From assembly GCA_036873135.1 (NCBI GenBank), contig JAPTYO010000022.1, positions 7,965,785 to 8,029,784 of the forward strand: 64,000 nucleotides of DNA, given 5' to 3'. Positions 55,659 to 64,000 of the stretch are shown one piece after another. The position numbers and the translations under genes were made by a program. Each line of letters opens with the position of its first letter. Position 1 is the first letter of the stretch. The DNA is from Clarkia xantiana subsp. parviflora (Eukaryota > Streptophyta > Magnoliopsida > Myrtales > Onagraceae). A model generated the notes under the pieces. It worked only from the letters and a program-made list of their open reading frames with translations, did no database searches and had not been told where the DNA came from.

Positions 55659-56944
55659 ATGGCTGTCGAAAAGAGCAAGATTTCCAACACTCCGGTGGAA
55701 GAAAGGAGCATTCCACCAGTGGATCCTACCACATCGAGGCCGATCCCCCAAGAAGATCCCCCAATACCCCAATCTAATGGTGTTGGCGATGATGAAACCC
55801 TCAACCATTCCAAATCTCTGCCAATTTTGGAAGATGCGAGGACAGCTCCCCAGGATGTTCCTCCGGAGGTAATAGCTGCCTTTATTACTTTTTGGAATAA
55901 AACCCAAGTAGGGGCTGTTCCAGAGAAAAAGAGAGCCAACCCGAGAGGCCTCACAAAAGGAAGAAGTAGCTTCCAGTGTGAAAAACAAGAAGGAGAATTC
56001 CCTGGAGAAAGAAACCCCTAAAGCCCCCGAGGCCGAAACGGTTAGCAAGGAACCTGTCCTGTTCACAATAGGGCAGGTCGAAGAACTGTTGGAGAAGAAG
56101 AGGCGAGGTGCGAACGATTTGCTCATCGTTCGTGATCATACTTCTCACCCTTCACCAAAAGGCTATTCAATACTCGAGTTCCCCCGCAAGTCTTCGCGAG
56201 GAGCATCGACGATTATACCGGAGAAGGCGACCCAGTTCGCCACATCAACGCCCACAACTCCTCCCTCTTGGGAAGAGGGGCAACGCCTGATCATTATGCA
56301 GCACTCTTCTCAACCACGCTGAAGGAAGAGGTGTTTACTTGGTTTTATGGTCTCCCCGACAACTCTATAGACTCATGGGATGAGCTGAAAACCAAATTCA
56401 TTGAAGGACATATAGGTCAGAGGCAGCGCCTCAAGAGCATGAACTTCCTCGACAAGATCGAGCAAGGCCCAGGTGAAACCTTGGCCAACTACTACACAAG
56501 GTTTCACAAGATACTCCAACAGCTGAACGAGGACGCCACAGATGGCGAGCTGATCCGGACCTTCTGGAGGGGTCTTAGAGTGCAGAGCCAAGCTCTGAAA
56601 GACAGCATGGTGATGAAGCCCGTGCAAAGGATTGACGCCCTCGCCTTCAAAGTAAAGAAATTCATCAACCTAGAAAGGTCGCATGAAGAGTTGCCCGAAG
56701 AAGTCAAGAAACAACTGGTGCCCGCAAAGATCGAGGAGGGCTCCGCTTCCCGACCGCCCAGGAGGGAAGAAAGGCATGAGCGAGACTTCCGCCCGGGAAA
56801 TCGATAAGGAATAAGGAGGGATCCTAATCCCTATCTAGGCAAGTTTACTCCACTCACACACAACATATCAGTAGTATTGCAAGAAATGGAGAAACTTAGG
56901 CTGGACGATCCTCCTCAAGTGAGAAAAGGCCCGATGGGATCCCA
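55659..56944 (+). pseudogene. gag of Gypsy-5, frameshifted and C-terminally truncated
   Basis: The ATG at 55659 opens MAVEKSKISNTPVEERS. The frame shifts near 55975 (into ENSLEKETPKAPEAE) and again near 56250-56280. The Gag core then reads HYAALFSTTLKEEVFTWFYG, SWDELKTKFIEGHIGQRQRL, FLDKIEQGPGETLANYYTRF and GELIRTFWRGLR, ending at 56807. A short following segment (YLGKFTPLTHNISVVLQEME) is where Gag should lead to the zinc knuckle; instead the tandem array begins at 56945. Whether some relative still makes a working Gag of this kind cannot be seen here. Confidence 0.88.
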
Positions 56945-58400
56945 GATGGATCGAGTTCCTTGCGGTGCCGAAGAACCCAAGAGTCGATCATCAAAAACAT
57001 CTGATATCTACAATATCACTCAGATGGATCGAGTTCCTTGCGGTGCCGAAGAACCCAAGAGTCGATCATCAAAAACATCTGATATCTACAATATCACTCA
57101 GATGGATCGAGCTCCTTGCGGTGCAGAAGAACCCAAGAGTCGATCATCAAAAACATCTGATATCTACAATATCACTCAGATGGATCGAGCTCCTTGAGGT
57201 ACAGAAGAACCCAAGAGTCGATCATCAAAAACATCTGATATCTACAATATCACTCAGATGGATCGAGCTCCTTGCGGTGCAGAAGAACCCAAGAGTCGAT
57301 CATCAAAAACTTCTGATATCTACAATATCACTCAGATGGATCGAGCTCCTTGCGGTGCAGAAGAACCCAAGAGTCGATCATCAAAAACATCTGATATCTA
57401 CAATATCACTCAGATGGATCGAGCTCCTTGCGGTGCAGAAGAACCCAAGAGTCGATCATCAAAAACATCTGATATCTACAATATCACTCAGATGGATCGA
57501 GCTCCTTGAGGTGCAGAAGAACACAAGAGTCGATCATCAAAAACATCTGATATCTAAAATATCATTCATATGGATCGAGCTCCTTGCGGTGCAGAAGAAC
57601 CCAAGAGTCGATCATCAAAAACATATGATATTTACAATATAACTCAGATGGATCGAGCTCCTTGAGGTGCAGAAGAACCCAAGAGTCGATCATCAAAAAC
57701 ATCTGATATCTACAATATCACTCAGATGGATCGAGCTCCTTGCGGTGCAGAAGAACCCAAGAGTTGATCATAAAAAACATCTGATATCTACAATATCACT
57801 CAGATGGATCGAGCTCATTGCGGTGCAGAAGAACCCAATAGTCGATCATAAAAAAAATCTAATATCTACAATATCACTCAGATGGATCGAGCTCCTTGAG
57901 GTGCAGAAGAACCCAAGAGTCGATCATCAAAAACATCTGATATCTACAATATCAGTCAAATGGATCGAGCTCCTTGAGGTGCAAAAGAACCCAAGAGTCG
58001 ATCATCAAAAACATCTGTTATCTACAATATCACTCAGATGGATCGAGCTCCTTGAGGTGCAGAAGAACCCAAGAGTCGATCATCAAAAATATCTGATATC
58101 TACAATATCACTCAAATGGATCGAGCTCCTTGCGGTGCAAAAGAACCCGAGAGTCGATCATTAAAAACACCTGATATCTACAATATCACTCAGATAGATC
58201 GACTACTTGCGGTATGAAAGAACTCAAGAGTCGATCATTCAAACATCTGATATCTACAATATCACTCAGATAGATCGACTACTTGCAATACGAAAGAGCC
58301 CAAGAGTCGATCATTAAAATATTTGATATCTACTAAATCACTCAAATAGATCGACTACTTGAGGTTTCGAAAGTCGATCATCCCGCCTCGAAGTTCGGTG
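56945..58400. repeat. 78-bp tandem array of Gypsy-5, about 18 copies
   Basis: Unit boundaries fall every 78 bp from 56945 (57023, 57101, 57179 and so on). Each contains gatggatcgagctccttg, gtgcagaagaacccaagagt and tcaaaaacatctgatatcta. The first ~15 copies are very similar; those after 58130 decay and shorten. As 78 is 26 codons, open frames run through several units (e.g. 56965-57642), interrupted where TGCGGT becomes TGAGGT. Confidence 0.95.
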
Positions 58401-58680
58401 TCGACCATTCAAAATCCGATATCCACTAAATCACTCGGACAAATCTACAACTCGAGAGTAATAAGAGATATTTGGGAATTACCCTTAAAATCATTCGATT
58501 ATATGGAGACCTAATGATTGTTCTAAAGTCGAGTATGTTTTCTACTAAGTCCGTTGAAAGATCTATGAAAACGATGAAAAGCCCAAGAGAGGGCGAGCAT
58601 ATGTAAGATTGCTAAAAATTATCCTTCATTAATAAAAGGGAGTTTACAAAATATCGAGAAGGAAATTAAAAGCGTCTATG
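58401..58680. other. spacer between array and antisense gene of Gypsy-5
   Basis: Begins with one decayed unit that resembles the Gypsy-4 array core (gtcgaccattcaaaatccga). The rest is noncoding, and its minus strand would be the 3' untranslated region of the antisense gene. Confidence 0.5.
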
Positions 58681-59950
58681 CTAAAATCTATCTATCAGCC
58701 CTAGCTTTGGCTTTAGCTTCCTCCTACAGATATTCTCGAAGAACTGCACTCTCGAGAGGTCCAGGTCGGGGCCCAAGGCCCTAAGGTCGGCCACCAATGA
58801 AGAAAAAACTGAGAGAAGCATCTGCACTTCGAGGCGAGCCACCTTTTCCCGAAGGCCCTGCACTTCTTTGGCCTCCGACTCCAGGGAAGCAAGCTGCCCC
58901 TTTGCGAGAGATAACTCCTCGCCAAGGTCGATGAGCAACTGACCCACCTGCAAGAAATCGCGGTTGGCCTGGAAAGGAAAAAGTCGTCAACATAAGGTAC
59001 AAATAATATGTATCGACGAATAAGAATATGGTTCTACCTTGGAATGTCGATGCAGGAACATTCGAGTGGCGTCCTCCACTCGATCTGTAGGGAGGCGAGG
59101 ACGATCCCGGGGAGGAACAGAGGCGTTCAGCAAGTGAAGGGCCACCTCCTTGTTGGCAATGGAATGGCCCTCCTTCAGCTTGTACTCTCCCAGAGTGGCG
59201 AGAGGGTTCCAATCGACATCTCGTGGCGGAGAGTCGGGGGCAGAATGAAGCATCCTCCAAGCAAAGGGAGGACCCTCATTTCCCAAGCCTGTCTTGGCTT
59301 GAGCAGAAGAAGCCTCAGCAATACCCTTGCCCTTAGGGTCGACTTCTGCGAGGAAAATACGTTAATAAAAATGAACTACCAAGAACTAAGTAAGGAATCT
59401 ATCAAGGCAAAAGTCCGTACCAGTGGGGGGCAAGGGACTAGTGGGCGACGGATCGACCCCAGAAGTAACCTCCTGAAATGAGGAGACTGGAGTGGCGGTG
59501 GTGATCTTCACTTTCTTTGAAGGAGTGGCGCCTGCCCTCCCAGCAGGTCTCTTGGTCCTCTTCTTCGAGGACTTTGGCTGTTCTTCTACGGCCGGTTGGG
59601 TGGCTTCTTCCTGTTCAGAAGACTCGACCACCATGTCAGGCGAAGCCCCCTCCAAAGTAGGTTGGGCGTCCTCCATGGACAGAGGTTCTGAAGTGGCTCT
59701 AGTTCCACTTCCACTTCCACTTCCTGCTGCCTCGCCAGCAAGGGGCACTCCAGTCGCCGCCTGCTTATCAAAAAGCCTTGTAAATAGACCTACAGAAAGC
59801 AAAAGAAAGGATTCGAGAAACGGCTAAAGATAGAAAGAAAAAAGGATTACCCAGTTTATAGGAGGATCCTCGAGGCGGAGACGAATGGAAGCATTGATAA
59901 GGGCCTCTTCAACTTCTGGAAAGTCTGGAAAATCTACAAGTCCTGAGAAT
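58681..59950 (-). pseudogene. 3' half of the antisense gene in Gypsy-5
   Basis: On the minus strand a short exon end (ALINASIRLRLEDPPINW, to 59851) precedes a 90-bp intron (59761-59850, TGG/GTAATCC to CAG/GCGGCG). Exon 3 follows: AATGVPLAGEAAG, acidic/Ser-rich sequence and a basic patch (KSSKKRTKRPAGRAG). Next comes GNEGPPFAWRMLHSAPD, DWNPLATLGEYKLKEGHS and EVALHLLNASVPP (59286-59040), then a coiled coil (LLIDLGEELSLAKGQLASLE) ending at 58681. The transposon-like domain and the promoter region are missing; the polypurine tract starts within 90 bp. This is a 5'-deleted copy. Confidence 0.8.
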
Positions 59951-60026
59951 TAGATTATCTTGCCACAAAATGGGGCTTTACTCGACTCAAGCCTTCACCT
60001 TAAGTAAATGAAGCTGACGACTCGAG

Positions 60027-60039
60027 TCTCGGGGGCAAG
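60027..60039 (+). promoter_or_regulatory. polypurine tract of Gypsy-5
   Basis: TCTCGGGGGCAAG directly before the 3' LTR. Confidence 0.8.
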
Positions 60040-60949
60040 TGTTGGGTTATAAATAAACCGACTATGTATGTACGTTCTTGGTCTATGGTGATTTCTTACA
60101 GGTGACAGGTCGAGTACGCTTTCAAGGCGAGGAGAAGAAGTCGACGACCTTTCTTGTTTATTCCAACCATTTGGAGATAAAAGGTCGACTACCAATCATG
60201 AAGAAGACGACTTCAAAAGAATGACTGGTCGACTATGGAGACTTAGAGAATCTTCCAGAGGACAGGTGGCGACCTGCTTCCCACTGTTTCCAAGGGAAAA
60301 CCTTCCCTCGAAGTAAAGACAGGTGGCGACCTGCTTCCCACCGTCTCAAAAGGAAAACCTTCCCTCGAAGCAAAGACAGGTGGCGACCTGCTTCCCACCG
60401 TCTCCAAGGGAAAACCTTCCCTCGAAGTAAAGACAGGTGGCGACCTGCTTCCCACCGTCTCCAAAGGAAAACCTTCTCTCGAAGTAAAGACAGGTGGCGA
60501 CCTGCTTCCCACCGTCTCCAAGGGAAAACCTCCCCCCGAAGTAAAGGTGAGGTGGCGACCTGCTTGTCACCTGCTTCAGCCGCCTTAGGAAAGACTTCCC
60601 TCCTAAGTAAAAGTGAGGTGGTGACCTGCTTGTCACCTGCTTGGCCGACTCCAAAGGAAAACTCACTAAGGAGATAACCGCCACTGATAAGTCGGTAACT
60701 CTCCCCTATAAATAGGGACCTATCTTATTCAATTAAGAACAATTTGCTCTGAATACTTATATATTACACTCTCAAATACATTACTAACTTAAGCTTCGGA
60801 GTGGTATCAGGGGCCATACCCACCCCTTTTTAGGTGCTCGACCTTAAAAGTCTCCCAGAGGAAATTAAGTCCTCGAGAGAGCTACGTCCAAGGCAAAGCC
60901 TAGAAGTCCTTTCCGTGAATTCTGAGGCCACGTCATTTTGATCCCAACA
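60040..60949 (+). repeat. 3' LTR of Gypsy-5
   Basis: 910 bp with the same 57-bp repeats (60264-60550) and TATAAATA at 60707-60714. It ends CCCAACA before the duplicated CCATC. Confidence 0.95.
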
Positions 60950-61209
60950 CCATCGCCCTAGGAATTATCGTAATCACTGATATAGGTTGTCATCCTTCAT
61001 GAGTATCGCGCCTTCATGGTGCGCGTTTGATGAGTTACCCCCGAAGTAGGCGGAATAGTCATTTGTTGTATATGATGCCCTGAATCGTTTGAGTATAACT
61101 AACTCTTCTTATTTGTGTTGCAGGCTATTTGCGCCTACTTGTTCTCCACGGCTACGGCTCTTAGGCGTAGAATTGGGATTGCACTCGTCTATCTTTGCAT
61201 ATCGTTACA

Positions 61210-62925
61210 ATGCGTAAGTCTTCTCATTCTCAAAATAGTAGGATTCCTGAATTTCCTACCCCTTATTATGTGGTGTCGCACTCTGATGAGGATTGGGAGG
61301 GCTCTGCTGAGTCTGAGTAAGTATCTGGTTTATTACCCATTTCGAGTTCCGAGCCTAGGGACTTGATGGACTTTGGAGAGTCGTCTGACTCCGAGTCGTA
61401 TGTAGAGTCATCTCTCAGCCCTAGGTCTATTGAGAGATATGCTTCAGATGAAGATTTTCGGCCTGACGAGCTAGATTAGGAGTATGCTGATGACGAGGAC
61501 GTCGGGGCACCAGTGGTGAAGGTGGCGCACAAGTTGGAGGTTGAGCATGAGGGTTGCAAGTTTATCGGGAATCAGCTGCGGTTGAAAGATTATGCTTCTA
61601 TTCCCACCCTTGTCGGTTTGACTGATATGGGTGACGTCGTTTTCCCCTTCGATCGCTATTTGAAGGCTGACATGGGCAGTGTTACCCTTCCCTTAGCTGG
61701 TCTTTTGACTCTTTACACTCCACAAGTGCGTAGTGGTTTGCGGTTTCCATACTCTCTGGCTCTTCTTGAGCTGTGCATGTAATATGGGATATCTCCATTG
61801 GATCTTGCCCCAATACTATTCGCTATTGGGTTGGTTTTTGGGTGCTTTGTCTTCGTCAGGGTTGGACTTATTCAATCTCTCTTTTCCAATATTTTTATCG
61901 GATTCAGTATCAGAAGCTGAATGCTATGTATGGACTCGTTGTCTGGTACCCTGCTTTCTCTTCTAAGTGTGTAGAATTTGTCTGGGATTTGAAGTTCAGA
62001 TTTTTGGTGACGATTGATCGGTCAAAATCTCATTGGAAGACGCACTATCTCTTTGTGAAGGATCGCCATGTTACATGGCCTGTCCCCTTTGTGGTGTTAA
62101 GGACTTTGTTTCTAATTCTTCAAAATTTTCATCCTCTGATCGCTCCACTATTCGGGCTATATATGCTGCTCATCGAGATCGAAGTTATGAGCCTGTACGG
62201 CATTTTTCGGAGCAGGAGCTATATGAAGTCGGTGTGATAGTGGCTTCTCCCTTTGTATGATGTTCTCTTATTATTCTTTATGTCTTATTTTTTTTCATCT
62301 TGTAGGGTTGTTTGATGACAAAAACCCACGGTTGCAGGCGGGTGGATCCGCTTGTAGTGGCGTCGGTAGGTCAGAGGATGTGAGGGGCCGTGCCTGGGAT
62401 GGAGGTGTTGTTCCCTCTCCCCCTGTTTTCAAAATGCACAAATCTTCTTAGTCTCCCAGAGCTACTGTTACCTTAGGTATGTATGTGTGATTGCTATCAT
62501 AGTTGTATTCTTCATGCTATAATGTCTCTTATATCGTCTTCCATGTCGTTGCAGGGTCTGCCGCCCCCATTGATAAGTCTGTCTTTACTGACAAGGTTGC
62601 TATATCTTCGAGGCCGAAGAATGTTATCCCTGCGATTGGGGGCTCGAAGTATTCCTCTACTCGGAAGAGGAAGGTCATTGAGATTGAGCAGGATACCAAG
62701 AAGAAGTGTGATGATATCATTCATGATTGTGGTATGGAGCTTGCTGCGACAATTTATGACATTGATTCACTTTTCGACTTCAGCAAGTTAAGTGACTTTC
62801 CCGGTTTTGCTTCGGCGTATGTGTCACAGCTCTTCGGTGAAGATTCTACCCCCGTAGGTGAGGATGCCGGTGTCGGCCCCTCGACTCAAGGCGATGTGGG
62901 TGGTGGTGATGCCACCTTGAACTGA
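61210..62925 (+). pseudogene. antisense gene of Gypsy-6
   Basis: The ATG at 61210 opens MRKSSHSQNSRIPEFPTPYY, with in-frame stops at 61318 (TAA, within a consensus GTAAGT donor) and 61477 (TAG). The transposon-like domain follows: LTLYTPQVRSGLRFPYSLAL, then, after a frameshift near 61780, PNTIRYWVGFWVLCLRQGWT and YSISLFQYFYRI, matching the Gypsy-2 domain. Another frameshift near 62095 leads to DRSYEPVRHFSEQELYEVGV. The conserved intron fits 62255-62337 (83 bp, TTT/GTATGA to CAG/GCG). A last exon from 62556 (SAAPIDKSVFTDKVAISS, SRPKNVIP) ends at the stop before 62926. The coiled coil is short. Confidence 0.75.
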
Positions 62926-63449
62926 TTATGTTTTCTCGTTTATCGTTATTGTTGGTAGTTGCTTTTGTGTTATCATGCTTGACGTGTTCTTTGTGTAGAA
63001 ACGCGTATTTTGGGATTTAGGCGTGTATACCATCCACCTATCCTTTACTTTGGACCTGTTTGAAACATATATATGCATTATGACTATATGATTGTGAGTA
63101 GTATTTCATACCCTTGTTGTAGTGATTGTCCCATTGCTTTGGGTCTTAATTGCATGGTTGTGTGTGTTCGCACAACTTGTCATATCCTCTTTTATACTTA
63201 ATGTCATTGATGCTGTGCCGGTTGTATGCCGATGTTTGGCTTGATATCGTGTATGTGTCATATACATGTCATTTATTCCTCTGTTTCAAGAGGCGTAGTC
63301 ACGTATGCCTTGCCGGTTGTATTCCAACCTTGGCGTTCATTGCATTCGTCGTCGATGGTACGTAGGTGCTATACCTGTATGCGCCCCTCTTGGATGTTAC
63401 CAAGGCATGGAATTGTTTGAAGTTTGTTCCTAGTAAATGTTACATGGTG
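62926..63449. other. spacer downstream of the Gypsy-6 antisense gene
   Basis: T-rich, noncoding; probably the 3' untranslated region of the antisense gene. Repeated 'gccggttgtat' and 'tgtcat' words are visible, but no clean period. Confidence 0.45.
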
Positions 63450-64000
63450 TTCGTCCACTAGTCGATGCCTCGATATAGTGTTGTTGGCAAGACGCTACTT
63501 GCGTTGTGTTGACACGTTTTGTGACCGCATATCTGATGCCTCGGGATAGCGTTGTAAACAATGCGCTACCTGTTGTTTTGGCACGTTTAACTACTTACCT
63601 GATGCCTCGCGGTAGTGTTAAGGCAAGACGTTACTTGCATGATTTGGTACGTTTTAAGCCGCTTACTCAATGCCTTGAGATAGCGTTGGAGCTAGACGCA
63701 ACTGTATGCACTTTACCGCTCACTTGATGACTCAAGGTAGCATTGAGGCAAGACGTTACTTTCTTAATTTGGTACGTTCTAAGCCGCTTACCCAATGCCT
63801 TGAGGTAGCGTTGTGGTGAGACGCAACTCGCAACTCTAACTACAAAAGTTAGCACGTTTTCGGTCGCTTGGTGTTCCAAGATGTGAAGTTATGGCAAGAC
63901 GTTACTTGCTTGGTTTGGTACATTTTATTCCGCTTACTAGATGCCTCGACGTAGCGTTTTGACAAGGTGCTACTTGCATATGCGTTTTTCCGCCACTTGG
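63450..64000. repeat. ~64-bp tandem array of Gypsy-6, at least eight copies
   Basis: Units contain gatgcctcg.gatagcgttg, caagacgttacttgcatg and ttggtacgttttaagccgct. They start near 63463, 63535, 63600, 63666, 63725, 63790, 63865 and 63948. The array continues past the window edge. Confidence 0.85.

Larger units (their letters stand above)
54714..60949 (+). mobile_element. Gypsy-5: non-autonomous element with gag but no pol, 6.24 kb
   Basis: LTRs 54714-55624 (911 bp) and 60040-60949 (910 bp), with perfect 5-bp duplication CCATC (54709-54713 and 60950-60954). Inside are a primer site, gag up to just before the zinc knuckle, a 78-bp tandem array, the 3' half of the antisense gene and a polypurine tract. 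The zinc knuckle, protease, RT, RNase H and integrase are all missing. About 20-25 differences separate the LTRs by eye. Movement would have needed proteins from a full-length relative. Confidence 0.95.
60950..64000 (-). mobile_element. Gypsy-6: 3' part of a Tat-type element, cut by the right edge
   Basis: A plus-strand antisense gene (61210-62925) is followed by a ~64-bp tandem array (63450-64000), the order seen in Gypsy-2 and Gypsy-3. By analogy gag-pol lies to the right on the minus strand and the 3' LTR to the left, interrupted by Gypsy-5. The LTR borders could not be found. Confidence 0.6.

Noticed and set aside
55608..56148. Minus-strand frames (172 and 65 codons) over the Gypsy-5 primer site and gag
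   Set aside because: They cross the primer-binding site opposite gag; shadows.
56945..58400. Regular 78-bp repetition that superficially resembles a CRISPR array
   Set aside because: The whole unit repeats with no unique spacers, the context is a plant retrotransposon, and there are no cas genes.
1..64000. tRNA, rRNA or other structural RNA genes
   Set aside because: No cloverleaf with A/B box motifs and no rRNA-like stretch was found. The TGGCGCC and TGGTACC words are retroelement primer sites, not tRNA genes.

Overview
This window is repeat-dense nuclear DNA from a flowering plant, probably a eudicot. The evidence is wall-to-wall plant LTR retrotransposons of two kinds, Ty3/gypsy elements of the Tat type (two RNase H domains, no chromodomain) and Ty1/copia elements, together with hAT- and Mutator-type MITEs, a CACTA-like terminus and a broken piece of an NHL-repeat gene with plant-type introns. 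I see no intact cellular gene and no tRNA, rRNA or CRISPR locus.

Layout. 1-1421: 5' end of a minus-strand gypsy element (Gypsy-1). 1422-5346: copia scrap, AT-rich DNA, an NHL-domain gene fragment, a ~70-bp tandem repeat and a CACTA-like end. 5347-20512: plus-strand Copia-A, split by the young 11.36-kb Gypsy-2 (6326-17681, TSD ACTCC, LTRs 699 bp each with 3 differences by eye). 20513-29367: minus-strand Copia-B, 3' LTR against 3' LTR with Copia-A, carrying a hAT-type MITE and a foldback Mutator-type MITE. 29368-30262: a stray piece of a Gypsy-4-like antisense gene. 30263-48119: minus-strand Copia-C, split by Gypsy-3 (30534-41828, TSD AATGG), an older relative of Gypsy-2 with a broken gag-pol. 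48120-53014: 3' part of plus-strand Gypsy-4. 53015-54713: unassigned DNA ending in a 12-bp minisatellite. 54714-60949: Gypsy-5 (TSD CCATC), a non-autonomous element with gag but no pol. 60950-64000: part of minus-strand Gypsy-6, running off the right edge.

The main shared theme is an extra gene lying antisense to gag-pol between pol and the 3' LTR. It is present in whole or part in Gypsy-2, -3, -4, -5, -6 and in the stray fragment. In Gypsy-2 it appears intact once spliced (four exons, about 819 codons). It encodes a domain resembling the 'putative gypsy type transposon' family (Pfam Transposase_28), then a basic/proline-rich linker, then a coiled coil. Gypsy-2, -3 and -4 have a TATA box upstream of its start, so it may have its own promoter. 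One phase-0 intron (77-90 bp) can be placed at the same site in all six copies. In every element gag-pol and this gene converge on a tandem array whose unit differs between elements (26, ~21, ~97, 78 and ~64 bp).

Relative order: Gypsy-2 is younger than Copia-A, Gypsy-3 is younger than Copia-C, and Gypsy-5 is younger than the DNA it sits in (probably Gypsy-6). By LTR divergence read by eye, Gypsy-2 is youngest; Gypsy-3 and Gypsy-5 are several times more diverged. Intron models, LTR difference counts and family assignments were made by eye without alignment software.
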